39,471 nucleotides of DNA, taken from NCBI GenBank assembly GCA_017523285.1, contig JAFWWU010000029.1, positions 1-39,471 of the forward strand, in the 5' to 3' direction. Source of the DNA: Ruminococcus sp. (GTDB lineage Bacteria > Bacillota > Clostridia > Oscillospirales > Ruminococcaceae). Positions 1 through 8,949 of the stretch are shown one piece after another (positions within the stretch are counted from its first letter, which is position 1; every line of letters starts with the position of its first letter). The notes beneath the pieces were generated by a model, which ran no database searches, was not told the DNA's origin, and worked only from the letters and a program-made list of their open reading frames with translations. The position numbers and the translations under genes are program-made.

Positions 1-79
1 GTTAAAAACATTTTTTGCCAATAAAAATACTCTTACTTTCTCAATAAAAAACATATCTTCTGATAATAAAGGAGTTAAA

Positions 80-1183
80 ATGAAATTTTCTTGTTTAAGA
101 CAGTCACTTTGTGAAGCTATTTCAAGCGTTTCAAAGGCTGTATCACAAAAATCAACCATTGCCGCACTCGAGGGCATAAAAATAAAGCTTTCACCAAATC
201 AGCTTGAACTTACAGGCTATGACCTTGAAATCGGCATACGCACAACTATTCCCGTTGTTTCCGAAGACAGCGGCGAATGGGTAGTAAATTCACGTCTTTT
301 CAGTGAATTTTCACGCCGTATGGCAGGAGAAAACATTCTCTTTGAAATAGATGAAAACTTACAGATGAACATTTCAAGCAGTAATACTCAGTGCAGTATT
401 TCAGCTATGTCTGCTGAGGAATATCCTGAACTTCCCGTTGTAGACCTTGATAAGAATATCGAAATCAGACAGGATTTACTTAAATCAATGATTAATCAGA
501 CAAGCTATGCCGCTTCAACAAGTGAAAACAAGCCTGTTTTAACAGGTGAGCTTTTTGAAATTGAAAACGGTATTTTCAGAGTTGTTGCTATTGATGGTTT
601 CAGACTTGCTATCCGTACTGAAAATACAGATTGTCAGGATTATTATCACTTTGTTGTTCCGAAAAAGGCTCTTTCTGAGGTTTCGGGACTTATAAAAGAT
701 GATTCAGGCGACAAAACATGCTTTATTTATACAAATAACAAGCATATTATCTTTGATATCAACGGATTTCTTGTTATTTCTCGTCTGCTTGAGGGCGAAT
801 TCCATAATTACAAGAACAGTATTCCTGAAGGATATAAAACAGAAATTATTGCAAATAAGCGTGATTTTCTTACTTGTATGGAAAGATGCTCGCTTCTTCT
901 CAATGATAAGAACAGAGCTCCCGTTAAATGTACTTTCGAAAACGGCGAAGTAAAGATAAGCTGTAAGACAGCTATCGGTAAAATCAACGATTCATTCAAG
1001 GCTGATATTTCAGGTGAGGCTGTAACTATCGGTTTCAATAACAAATATGCTCTTGAAGCGCTCAGAGCTGCTGACGGAGATAAAATCAAAATTCAGCTTA
1101 ACGGCTGTATGAAGGTTATCAAGATAGTTCCTCTTGAAAGCGAAAGCTATATCTTCCTTTTAATGCCTATTCAGCTTAAGTAA
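80..1183 (+). CDS. dnaN: DNA polymerase III beta subunit (sliding clamp)
   Basis: This encodes a 367-residue protein, the normal length for the bacterial beta clamp, which encircles DNA and tethers the replicative polymerase. It begins MKFSCLRQSLCEAISSVSKAV and ends with the clamp-type LLMPIQLK tail (family SYLLMPxxL), and the three-domain clamp fold is expected throughout. An AAAGGAG ribosome site lies about 7 bases before the ATG. It is followed by the S4-domain gene and recF, the usual Bacillota origin order, so dnaA and the replication origin probably lie just left of the window. The 79 bases in front show no DnaA box. The call rests on both sequence and synteny. Confidence 0.96.
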   Translation: MKFSCLRQSLCEAISSVSKAVSQKSTIAALEGIKIKLSPNQLELTGYDLEIGIRTTIPVVSEDSGEWVVNSRLFSEFSRRMAGENILFEIDENLQMNISSSNTQCSISAMSAEEYPELPVVDLDKNIEIRQDLLKSMINQTSYAASTSENKPVLTGELFEIENGIFRVVAIDGFRLAIRTENTDCQDYYHFVVPKKALSEVSGLIKDDSGDKTCFIYTNNKHIIFDINGFLVISRLLEGEFHNYKNSIPEGYKTEIIANKRDFLTCMERCSLLLNDKNRAPVKCTFENGEVKISCKTAIGKINDSFKADISGEAVTIGFNNKYALEALRAADGDKIKIQLNGCMKVIKIVPLESESYIFLLMPIQLK

Positions 1184-1219
1184 TATGATTTAAACTTCAT
1201 AGTGTAAGGAGTGTGAATT

Positions 1220-1432
1220 ATGAAACAGATTGAAATAAGTATTACTACCGAGTTTATTAAGCTCGATTCATTACTCAAATTTTCAGGTCTTGCCGATACG
1301 GGCGGAATTGCCAAGGAGCTTGTCCAGAACGGCGAAGTTACCGTAAACGGCGAGGTTTGCACTATGCGAGGTAAAAAAATAAGAAGCGGAGATAAGGTTG
1401 CCGTTGATGAATATGAGGTAATTGTATTGTGA
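1220..1432 (+). CDS. yaaA: S4-domain RNA-binding protein, YaaA/RlbA type
   Basis: A 70-residue protein consisting almost entirely of one S4 RNA-binding fold, with the diagnostic stretch [20 protein letters not shown] followed by I-R-S-G-D. Proteins of this type lie between dnaN and recF in Bacillota and are thought to bind ribosomal RNA; the exact role here is inferred. The ribosome site TAAGGAG precedes the ATG. Its TGA stop overlaps the GTG start of recF in a GTGA arrangement, so translation of the two is probably coupled. Confidence 0.9.
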   Translation: MKQIEISITTEFIKLDSLLKFSGLADTGGIAKELVQNGEVTVNGEVCTMRGKKIRSGDKVAVDEYEVIVL

Positions 1433-2574
1433 TTATTACTTCTGTTCGTATAGAAGGATTTAAAAATTTAGGAAAAATTCATCTTAAACCTGATGAAAAA
1501 TATAATATCATAATCGGAAAAAATGCTCAGGGGAAAACAAATCTTCTTGAAGCTATGTGGATTTTAACAGGGTGCAAGAGCTTTCGTGGCTCTAAGGAAA
1601 AGGATTTTATCGCTCATAACGGTAAATCAATGAAAGTAAAGCTTAAATTCAGAGATTCGCTCAGAACACAGAAAATAGAGTATGACCTTGTTAAAACACA
1701 GAATGGAAGAAGCATTTTTCTCAATGAAGTCAAGGTGAGAGGAACAGGCTCGCTTTTTGATGTTTTCAAATGCATTGTTTTTACTCCCGATGACGTTGAT
1801 ATTATAAAAGGCTCTCCCGAAAGGCGAAGAAGCTTTATAGATATGGCTTCCGCACAGCTTAACCCCGTTGCACTCGGACATATAAACAAGCATAATGTGC
1901 TTTTAAATCAGAGAAACGCCGTACTGAAAAACGTAGTTTCACTGAAAAGTATGAAAAATGAGCTTGATATATGGGATAAACAGCTTTCTGCTGAGGGTGC
2001 TTACGTTTCATTTATGCGCTATGATTATGTGAAGAAGCTTTCTGAAATATGCGGCAGGCTTTATTCTAAAATTACAGGCGGAAACGAAGTATTGGAGCTT
2101 TTTTATCGCTCTAATGTATTTTCCCGGGAAATGCTTGAAGCGGGATTTGATTCATCTGCCGCTGAGGTATATTATAATAAACTATCAGAAAATATTGATT
2201 ATGATTTGAAATTCGGCTATACTCATACAGGTGTGAGCAGAGATGAAATCGTTATAAAAATAAACGGCTTCAATGCTAAGGAATTCGGCTCACAGGGACA
2301 AATCAAGAGTGCGGCTCTTGTTATAAAGCTTGCTCAGGCTGAGATATATTCAAAGCAGAGTAAGGAAGCTCCCGTAGTATTTCTTGATGACGTTATGGGT
2401 GAGCTTGATGAAAGCAGACAGAGGCTTGTATTTGATATTATCAAGGATATGCAGGTTTTCATAACTGCCTGCAACGAGTCTGCATTATTACCTGAAATAA
2501 AGGGAAAAATTTTTCGTATCTGTGACGGCAATGCCGCTGAGGAGGATAATTATGTATCTTCATCTGGGGAATGA
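1429..2574 (+). CDS. recF: DNA replication and repair protein RecF
   Basis: An SMC/ABC-type ATPase of 381 residues that helps load RecA at single-strand gaps. Walker A is GKNAQGKT at residues 30-37. The ABC-like signature region is [17 protein letters not shown], and Walker B is [13 protein letters not shown] near the C-terminus. The start is GTG and overlaps the upstream stop. No separate ribosome site is obvious, consistent with coupling to yaaA. The length is typical and no frameshift is visible. Confidence 0.96.
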   Translation: MIITSVRIEGFKNLGKIHLKPDEKYNIIIGKNAQGKTNLLEAMWILTGCKSFRGSKEKDFIAHNGKSMKVKLKFRDSLRTQKIEYDLVKTQNGRSIFLNEVKVRGTGSLFDVFKCIVFTPDDVDIIKGSPERRRSFIDMASAQLNPVALGHINKHNVLLNQRNAVLKNVVSLKSMKNELDIWDKQLSAEGAYVSFMRYDYVKKLSEICGRLYSKITGGNEVLELFYRSNVFSREMLEAGFDSSAAEVYYNKLSENIDYDLKFGYTHTGVSRDEIVIKINGFNAKEFGSQGQIKSAALVIKLAQAEIYSKQSKEAPVVFLDDVMGELDESRQRLVFDIIKDMQVFITACNESALLPEIKGKIFRICDGNAAEEDNYVSSSGE

Positions 2575-2800
2575 ATATTCTGTTTGTATCAAGGATATTG
2601 TAGGAATTTTTGATATTGAGAATACAACTATCGGAAAAGCTACAAAGGAGCTTCTTGAACGTGCGGAAAAGGAAAAAAGGTGTGTTTATGCCACCTATGA
2701 TCTGCCGAAAAGCTTTGTTATCGTTGTAAAAAACGGAGAAGAAAAGATTTATATATCACAGCTTGCGGCATATACGCTGCAGAAAAGACTGGGGATATGA
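2552..2800 (+). CDS. remB: RemB/DUF370 regulatory protein
   Basis: An 82-residue protein matching the DUF370 (RemA/RemB) family: [20 protein letters not shown], then DIENTT and YDLPKSFVIV. In Bacillus subtilis the equivalent gene yaaB/remB sits in the same place and contributes to biofilm matrix gene control. I chose the ATG at 2552 because GAGGAGG lies just before it at 2539-2545 and the family begins MYLHLG. An in-frame ATG at 2522 lies inside recF and has no ribosome site. The gene overlaps recF by 23 bases. Confidence 0.88.
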   Translation: MYLHLGNEYSVCIKDIVGIFDIENTTIGKATKELLERAEKEKRCVYATYDLPKSFVIVVKNGEEKIYISQLAAYTLQKRLGI

Positions 2801-2818
2801 TTTTTAATTCTATATGGC

Positions 2819-2845
2819 GTAGGGGACGGCGTCCTCGACGTCCCG
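2819..2845. repeat. GTAG-headed palindromic repeat (REP-like), ACGTCCC type
   Basis: Begins GTAGGGGACGG and ends ACGTCCCG. The outer arms GGGACG (2823-2828) and CGTCCC pair, and an inner GGACG/CGTCC pair is also possible. It lies between remB and the RAYT gene. It shares the GTAGGGG head with the palindromes at 3030 and 23285 but has a different stem. A GTAG tetranucleotide 5' of a palindrome is a known mark of RAYT-associated REPs. Confidence 0.6.
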
Positions 2846-2891
2846 ATAAAAAAATTAAAAACATACGGTGAATATGTAAATGAACAGATAA

Positions 2892-3419
2892 ATGAAAAAT
2901 GAATTCAAAACACGAAAAGAAATCCGCATGAAAAATTTTGATTATTCACGCAACGGATTATATTTCATAACGATATGCACCAAAGACAGAATACCGTATT
3001 TATGTACGATATGTGATGATTCTGTTTATGTAGGGGCGGATATTATCCGCCCGATTGTAAACCTTACAAAAACAGGAAATATGACAGAATATTCAATGAA
3101 TCAGATAAATAAGCATTATGACGATGTAAATGTGTTGAAATATTGTATTATGCCTGATCACATTCATATTATTATTTCGATCATGCATGACATAAATACC
3201 GCAGATTGCGGGCGGATAATATCCGCCCCTACAATTCCAAAAATTATTGGTTCATTTAAAAGATATGTATCCAAAAATACAGGAATAAAATTATGGCAAA
3301 AATCCTATTACGACCACATAATCCGCAATGAAAAGGAATTCCTTGAAATATGCGATTATATCGATAATAATCCTTTGAATTGGATTAACAATAAATTCAA
3401 CCTGAATAAATGGAGGTAA
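2892..3419 (+). CDS. REP-associated tyrosine transposase (RAYT, IS200-like Y1/HUH)
   Basis: A 175-residue protein of the single-tyrosine HUH (Y1) transposase family. Visible features are the [17 protein letters not shown]-type start, the metal-binding HxH motif in [11 protein letters not shown], and the catalytic-region segment [15 protein letters not shown] with candidate tyrosines, ending YIDNNPLNW. RAYTs act on REP palindromes. This gene breaks the usual remB-gyrB adjacency, so it is an insertion. It has no clear ribosome site. Its last codons, TGG-AGG, serve as the Shine-Dalgarno of gyrB, which starts 4 bases after the stop. Two inverted REP copies lie inside the frame and are translated as VGADIIRPI and GRIISAP. 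The frame is intact and all motifs are present, so it may be active. Confidence 0.85.
   Translation: MKNEFKTRKEIRMKNFDYSRNGLYFITICTKDRIPYLCTICDDSVYVGADIIRPIVNLTKTGNMTEYSMNQINKHYDDVNVLKYCIMPDHIHIIISIMHDINTADCGRIISAPTIPKIIGSFKRYVSKNTGIKLWQKSYYDHIIRNEKEFLEICDYIDNNPLNWINNKFNLNKWR
3030..3052 (+). repeat. REP palindrome inside the RAYT gene (copy 1)
   Basis: GTAG followed by the perfect 9-bp inverted repeat GGGCGGATA-T-TATCCGCCC (arms 3034-3042 and 3044-3052). It is fully inside the transposase coding frame. The same GTAG+palindrome unit recurs in reverse orientation at 3210-3232 and in direct orientation at 23285-23307. Confidence 0.85.
3210..3232 (-). repeat. REP palindrome inside the RAYT gene (copy 2, inverted)
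   Basis: The exact reverse complement of the unit at 3030-3052, with arms 3210-3218 and 3220-3228 and the GTAG head reading as CTAC at 3229-3232. With copy 1 it forms an inverted pair separated by about 157 bases, the arrangement of a REPIN/BIME-type doublet. Confidence 0.85.
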
Positions 3420-3423
3420 ATTC

Positions 3424-5355
3424 ATGAGTCAGCAAAATAACAATTATGATGAAAACGATATACAAGTCTTAGAAGGACTTGAAGCGGTCAGAAAAAGACC
3501 GGGTATGTATATCGGTTCAACAGGTTCGAGAGGACTGCACCACCTTGTGTATGAGATTGTTGACAACTCCATCGACGAGGCACTTGCAGGTTATTGTACC
3601 GAAATTACTGTAAATATCCTTGAGGGTGATATTATCGAGGTTTCCGATAACGGACGTGGTATTCCTGTCGGTATTCATCCAAAGGAAAAGATTTCAGCTG
3701 CTACCGTTGTTTATACTATCCTCCACGCAGGCGGTAAGTTCGGCGGCGGCGGATATAAGGTTTCAGGCGGTCTGCATGGTGTAGGTGCTTCTGTTGTTAA
3801 TGCCCTTTCAGAATGGCTTGAGCTTACTGTTAAAGACGGCGAGCATATTCACTTCCAGCGCTTTGAAAGAGGTAATTATTCAGAACAGCTTAAAATTATT
3901 GGCGATACAAAAGAAACAGGTACTTCAGTAAAATTCAAGGCTGACGGAGAAATTTTCGAGGATACTGTTTATGATTACGAGGTGCTTTTAAAGCGTCTGC
4001 GTGAACAGGCATTCCTCAATGCAGGTATCAAGATTGTTTTCTCTGATCTGCGTGATTCTGAAAATATAAAATCCGAGGTTCTTCACTATGAAGGCGGTAT
4101 CCGTCAGTTCGTAGAGCATATTCATACTACAAGAGGTCTTGAAAGTATGACAGAAAAGGTTATCTACGTTTCGGGTACTTATGAGGACTCATTTGCTGAA
4201 ATTGCAATGCAGTATAATGACAGCTATAATGAAGTTATACTTTCATTTGCAAATAATATCCATACTGTTGACGGCGGTTCGCACGAAACAGGTTTCAAAA
4301 ATTCTCTTACAAAAGTTATAAACGAATACGGAAAGAAATTCGGACTTCTTAAAGACGGTGAAAAGCTTACAGGTGATGATGTCCGTGAAGGTCTTACAGC
4401 TATTATTTCTGTAAAGCTTACAGAATGTGAGTTTGAGGGACAGACTAAGGGACGTCTTGGAAATCCTGAAGTAAAGCCGTTTATTGAAAAGCTTGTAAGC
4501 GAAAAGCTTATGAATTATCTTGACGAAAACCCTGATGTTGCAAAGCTTATTTTTGAAAAGAGCATGGCGGCGTTAAGAGCAAGAGAGGCTGCTAAAAGAG
4601 CAAGAGAAAATGAGCGTAACAAGGCTGTATTCGGTAAATCTCCGCTTCCTGAAAAGCTTGCGGACTGCGCTGAGCGTGATAACCGCTATACAGAAATATA
4701 TATCGTCGAGGGAGATTCTGCGGGCGGTTCGGCTAAAATGGGCCGTGACAGACGCTATCAGGCAATTCTGTCTCTTTGGGGAAAAATGCTCAACGTAGAA
4801 AAGGCAAGAATTGATCGAATTTACAACAATGAAAAGCTTCTTCCTGTTGTTACAGCACTCGGTACAAGTATTGGTGAAGATTTTGATATTGAAAAGCTTC
4901 GTTATGGCAAGGTTATCATTATGGCCGATGCCGATGTAGACGGTGCGCACATAAGAACGCTTCTTCTTACATTCTTTTTCAGATTTATGCGTCCGCTTAT
5001 TTCAAACGGACATATATACATAGCACAGCCGCCTCTTTTCAGGGTAAGCAGAGGTAAAAAGCTTTTCTATGCTTTCTCTGATGAGGAAAGAGATAAATAT
5101 ATCTCAGAGCTTGCCGATGAGGATGGAAACACCTCAAAGGTTGAAGTACAGCGTTATAAAGGTCTTGGTGAGATGGACCCTGAACAGCTCTGGGAAACTA
5201 CTATGGACCCTGAAAGACGTACAATCATTAAGGTTGAAATGGAGGACGCTATGCGTGCAGATGAAGTGTTCACCATTCTTATGGGCGATAAGGTAGAGCC
5301 AAGACGTGAATTTATCGAAAAGAACGCTAAATTCGCTAAAAATCTCGATATTTAA
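3424..5355 (+). CDS. gyrB: DNA gyrase subunit B
   Basis: The ATPase subunit of DNA gyrase, 643 residues, the usual Gram-positive length. GHKL ATPase motifs are [21 protein letters not shown] and [14 protein letters not shown]. The TOPRIM region shows [18 protein letters not shown], then [17 protein letters not shown]. The C-terminal gyrase-B motif is [20 protein letters not shown]. The ribosome site GGAGG lies in the last codons of the upstream transposase. It acts with gyrA at 5994 to introduce negative supercoils. One small membrane gene sits between the two. Confidence 0.98.
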   Translation: MSQQNNNYDENDIQVLEGLEAVRKRPGMYIGSTGSRGLHHLVYEIVDNSIDEALAGYCTEITVNILEGDIIEVSDNGRGIPVGIHPKEKISAATVVYTILHAGGKFGGGGYKVSGGLHGVGASVVNALSEWLELTVKDGEHIHFQRFERGNYSEQLKIIGDTKETGTSVKFKADGEIFEDTVYDYEVLLKRLREQAFLNAGIKIVFSDLRDSENIKSEVLHYEGGIRQFVEHIHTTRGLESMTEKVIYVSGTYEDSFAEIAMQYNDSYNEVILSFANNIHTVDGGSHETGFKNSLTKVINEYGKKFGLLKDGEKLTGDDVREGLTAIISVKLTECEFEGQTKGRLGNPEVKPFIEKLVSEKLMNYLDENPDVAKLIFEKSMAALRAREAAKRARENERNKAVFGKSPLPEKLADCAERDNRYTEIYIVEGDSAGGSAKMGRDRRYQAILSLWGKMLNVEKARIDRIYNNEKLLPVVTALGTSIGEDFDIEKLRYGKVIIMADADVDGAHIRTLLLTFFFRFMRPLISNGHIYIAQPPLFRVSRGKKLFYAFSDEERDKYISELADEDGNTSKVEVQRYKGLGEMDPEQLWETTMDPERRTIIKVEMEDAMRADEVFTILMGDKVEPRREFIEKNAKFAKNLDI

Positions 5356-5364
5356 GGAGCTAAA

Positions 5365-5955
5365 ATGGAAGAAAAACTTCTTGAAAAGGAATACAGTATT
5401 CCTTATGAAATATTCGGAGAGGCTTATACTGAATTTCAGAAAAAATATGTAAATAAGCGCAGTTATATTTTAATGGGAATTTTTATTGCTCTCGGACTTG
5501 TTTATGTGTGGTCAGCAATAAAAGACCCCTCAAATACTTTAGCATATCTGCTTATGGTTGTATGTTTTGCTTTTGCGGGAATAAACTGGTATAACCCGAA
5601 GCGTATAAGACGTACTCTTATGGAGGGAATAAAGGGACTGGAAGATGAAAAATACAGATTTGAGCTTTTTGAATCCCATATTGAAATTTCTACCCTTATC
5701 CCTGAAAAAGAAGATGAAAATGATAAAGAGAATGATATAAATTCAGAGCTTGAAGAAGAGCTTTTCGGAGATAGTCCCGATGAGGTTTCGGAAAGTTCAA
5801 AGCTTTATTTCAATGACAGATTGAAAATAAGCGAAAAGGATAATTTCTTTATGTTATATCAGCTTAAAGAACTCTTTTATGTTGTTCCGAAAAGCGATTT
5901 CTCAGCAGAAGAGCTTGAAATCTTCCGCAAAAAAACGGGAATTGTTAATCAGTAA
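5365..5955 (+). CDS. Two-helix membrane protein, possibly YcxB-like
   Basis: A 196-residue protein. Residues 1-30 are polar, two hydrophobic helices span roughly 34-52 and 59-75, an acidic stretch (EKEDENDKENDINSELEEEL) spans roughly 111-130, and a C-terminal part reads MLYQLKELFYVVPKSDFSAEELEIFRKK. The layout and the C-terminal 'VPK..FS.EE...F' pattern resemble the YcxB-like family, which has no firm function. The ATG follows a TAAGGAG site 9 bases after gyrB, so it is probably co-transcribed with gyrB and gyrA. Confidence 0.6.
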   Translation: MEEKLLEKEYSIPYEIFGEAYTEFQKKYVNKRSYILMGIFIALGLVYVWSAIKDPSNTLAYLLMVVCFAFAGINWYNPKRIRRTLMEGIKGLEDEKYRFELFESHIEISTLIPEKEDENDKENDINSELEEELFGDSPDEVSESSKLYFNDRLKISEKDNFFMLYQLKELFYVVPKSDFSAEELEIFRKKTGIVNQ

Positions 5956-5993
5956 TCAGGAATTAGGAAATTCATTCCTAAGGAGGTAATGAC

Positions 5994-8621
5994 TTGTTTA
6001 AAGATAATTCTAAGGTGCTTCATGTTGATATTGTCAACGAAATGGAAAATGCTTCGCTTCAATATGCAATGTCGGTTATTGTTTCGAGAGCGCTTCCTGA
6101 TGTTCGTGACGGACTGAAGCCTGTTCACAGAAGAATACTTTATACTCTGCATGAAAACGGACTTACTCCGGATAAGGCTTACAGAAAATGTGCCGATACA
6201 GTCGGTGCTGTTCTCGGTAGATATCATCCTCATGGTGATGCTTCTGTTTATGACGCACTTGTACGTCTTGCACAGGATTTCTCAATGCGTTATCCGCTTG
6301 TTGACGGTCACGGAAACTTTGGTTCTATCGATGGTGACGGTGCTGCCGCTTACCGTTATACAGAAGCTAAAATGGCTAAGCTTTCACTTGATATGCTTAC
6401 CGATATCAACAAGAATACTGTTGATTTTGTTTCTAACTATGACGATCGTCTTAAAGAGCCTGCTGTACTTCCGTCACGTTTTCCTAATCTTCTTGTAAAC
6501 GGTTCGGTTGGTATTGCTGTTGGTATGGCGACAAATATTCCTCCGCATAATCTTGCTGAGGTTATTGACGCACTTAATCTTCTTATAGATAATCCCGATG
6601 CAGACCTTGAGGATATTATGGAATGTATTCAGGGACCTGACTTCCCGACAGGCGGTATTGTTATGGGTAAGGCAGGAATCCGTGCCGCTTATGCTACGGG
6701 CAGAGGCAAGATAATTCTTCGCTCTAAGACTCATTTTGAGGAAATAAAGGGAAGAAACTGCATTATTGTTGATGAAATTCCTTTCATGATAAGAAAGACA
6801 AAGCTTATTTCAAGCATTAATCAGCTTGTAAAGGATAAGCGTGTCGAAGGTATTTACGACCTTCGTGATGAGTCTGACAGAGAGGGTATGAGAATTGTTA
6901 TTGAGCTTAAAAAGGATGCAAATCCTCAGATTATTCTCAATAAGCTCTTCAGCTATACAAAGCTTCAGGATACAGTCGGCATTATTATGCTTGCACTTGT
7001 AAACGGCGAGCCTAAGGTACTTACCCTTAAACAGATGCTTACAAATTATCTCGATTTTCAGGTTGAGGTTATCCGCAGAAGAACACAGTTTGAGCTTAAT
7101 AAGGCTCGTGAAAAGGCTCATATTTTACAGGGTCTTGTTCTTGCCGCTGATTACATTGACGAGGTAATTGCAATAATCCGTGCAAACAAGACTGTTGCTG
7201 AGGCTAAGGTTGCTCTCATTGAACGATTCAAGGATGTAGATATGTCTGCACTTCTTGACAGAGCACAGTATGACCTTACAGGACTTTCTCTTGAAAGCAG
7301 AATAGGTCTTTCAGAGGAGCAGTCTGAGGCTATCGTTCAGATGAAGCTCGGACAGCTTGCAGGTCTTGAACGTCAGAAGGTTACAGACGACCTTTACGGT
7401 CTGCTCAAGAAAATTACAGAGCTTGAAGCTATTCTTGCAGATAATGCTCTTGTATATGAAATCATATCAAACGACCTTGCAGAAATCAGACGTAAATTCA
7501 ACGATAAGCGTCGTACACAGATTGAATCTGTAAGCGGTGAGGTTGATATTGAGGATCTTATTCCTGTTGAGGATTGCGTTGTTACTCTTACAAATAACGG
7601 CTATATCAAGCGTGTTTCTGTTGATAATTATAAGACTCAGAAGCGTGGCGGACGTGGCGTTACAGGTATGAAACAGCGTGAAGAAGATTATGTTGAAGAA
7701 ATGTTTATCTGCGGAACTCATGATAATATCCTGTTTATTTCTAATAAGGGTATTATGTATAAGCTTAAATGCTATGAAATCCCTGATGGTACAAAGGCTT
7801 CAAGAGGTATTAATCTTATAAATCTTCTTCCTCTTTCAGATGGTGAGAAAATTACATCAATGCTCAGAGCAACTGACTTTGAAAGCGGAAATTATGTTGT
7901 TATCGCAACAAAGCTCGGAAAAATCAAGCGTACAGAGCTTTCTAAGTATAAGAATGTCCGCAAGAACGGTCTTATTGCTATCGGTCTTGATGATGGCGAT
8001 GAAATTGCGGGAGTTCGTATGACTGACGGCAATGCACAGCTTTTCGTTGCTACTCATAACGGTATGGCTATCCGCCTTGAAGAAAATAAAATCCGTCCGC
8101 TTTCACGTTCAGCACACGGCGTAAAGGCTATAAAGCTTCGTGAGGGTGACTATGTTGTTTCTATGGCAAGAGTGCGTGAGGGTGCTTCACTTGTAACCGT
8201 AACCGAAAACGGATATGGTAAGAGAACAAGTCTTGATTCATATAAGGTTCAGAACAGAGGCGGTCTTGGTCTTACAAACTATAAGGTAGACGAAGAAAGA
8301 GGCCACGTCTGCGGAATCAAGGTTTGTGATGAAGATGATGATATTATCATGATTTCAAGCGATGGTGTTATTATCCGTATCAGAACAAGCGATATTCGTA
8401 TTATGGGAAGAATCGCCAAGGGCGTAAGGGTTATGAGAGTCCGTGACGATGTTAAGGTTGTTGCATTCACAAGAGCAGAGCATGATGAAAATGCCGATGT
8501 TCAGGAAGTTGAACAGCTTTCAGAAGAAGAACTCAGAAAAGCGCAGAGCGAAGCTGAGCTTGAAGAGAAGAACGAAGTAATAATCGAAAACGAAGAGCCT
8601 GATGATGATGAAAATGAATAA
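5994..8621 (+). CDS. gyrA: DNA gyrase subunit A
   Basis: The DNA-cleaving subunit of gyrase, 875 residues. The catalytic tyrosine is Y122 in AAAYRYTEAKM, and numbering matches Escherichia coli exactly in this region. The GyrA box reads QKRGGRG and is followed by the beta-pinwheel repeats of the C-terminal domain, then an acidic tail. The start is TTG, 7 bases after a perfect AGGAGG (5981-5986). A nearby ATG at 5989 is out of frame. The quinolone-determining region reads HPHGDASVYD, so position 83 is Ala where E. coli has Ser. Its end overlaps the start of the next small gene. Confidence 0.98.
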   Translation: MFKDNSKVLHVDIVNEMENASLQYAMSVIVSRALPDVRDGLKPVHRRILYTLHENGLTPDKAYRKCADTVGAVLGRYHPHGDASVYDALVRLAQDFSMRYPLVDGHGNFGSIDGDGAAAYRYTEAKMAKLSLDMLTDINKNTVDFVSNYDDRLKEPAVLPSRFPNLLVNGSVGIAVGMATNIPPHNLAEVIDALNLLIDNPDADLEDIMECIQGPDFPTGGIVMGKAGIRAAYATGRGKIILRSKTHFEEIKGRNCIIVDEIPFMIRKTKLISSINQLVKDKRVEGIYDLRDESDREGMRIVIELKKDANPQIILNKLFSYTKLQDTVGIIMLALVNGEPKVLTLKQMLTNYLDFQVEVIRRRTQFELNKAREKAHILQGLVLAADYIDEVIAIIRANKTVAEAKVALIERFKDVDMSALLDRAQYDLTGLSLESRIGLSEEQSEAIVQMKLGQLAGLERQKVTDDLYGLLKKITELEAILADNALVYEIISNDLAEIRRKFNDKRRTQIESVSGEVDIEDLIPVEDCVVTLTNNGYIKRVSVDNYKTQKRGGRGVTGMKQREEDYVEEMFICGTHDNILFISNKGIMYKLKCYEIPDGTKASRGINLINLLPLSDGEKITSMLRATDFESGNYVVIATKLGKIKRTELSKYKNVRKNGLIAIGLDDGDEIAGVRMTDGNAQLFVATHNGMAIRLEENKIRPLSRSAHGVKAIKLREGDYVVSMARVREGASLVTVTENGYGKRTSLDSYKVQNRGGLGLTNYKVDEERGHVCGIKVCDEDDDIIMISSDGVIIRIRTSDIRIMGRIAKGVRVMRVRDDVKVVAFTRAEHDENADVQEVEQLSEEELRKAQSEAELEEKNEVIIENEEPDDDENE

Positions 8622-8949
8622 TATTTTTATGCAGGCTGCTTTGCAGGCGACAACTGCCGCACAATCAGATGAAGAAGGTAAAGTTTTCATGATTTCAACC
8701 ATAATCAAGGTTGGCGGCTTTTGCGTGATTATTATGGCACTTATATATATCCTTGCGGTTTTTACTCCTAAAATTGCCGCAAAGGTAGATAAGATAATAG
8801 AAAATAACAAGAATAAAAGCAATGGTTACAGAACAGACGGGGTAAGGGGTATTTACGACCTTCCTCCTGTAACCGAAAAAAAAGAGACTGTAAAAAATGA
8901 AACAGACTCTGATGAAGAAAAAGTTAATGATGAAAGAGGTCATATTTAA
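8602..8949 (+). CDS. Small single-pass membrane protein
   Basis: A 115-residue or slightly shorter protein; in-frame ATGs at 8602, 8605, 8608 and 8614 all overlap the gyrA end. One hydrophobic segment (about residues 32-53, reading [20 protein letters not shown]) is followed by a charged cytoplasmic-type tail. The size and layout faintly recall OadG-like small subunits, but no partner subunits are nearby, so I give no function. Its TAA stop shares a base with the proS start (TAATG), so translation of the two is probably coupled. Confidence 0.65.
   Translation: MMMKMNNIFMQAALQATTAAQSDEEGKVFMISTIIKVGGFCVIIMALIYILAVFTPKIAAKVDKIIENNKNKSNGYRTDGVRGIYDLPPVTEKKETVKNETDSDEEKVNDERGHI

Noticed and set aside
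1-79. Part of the replication origin (DnaA boxes)
   Set aside because: Gene order makes an origin nearby likely, but no TTATCCACA-like box is present in these 79 bases.
3424-8621. Several ORFs of 60-125 codons on both strands inside gyrB and gyrA
   Set aside because: All lie within highly conserved gyrase coding sequence and have no ribosome sites or family features.
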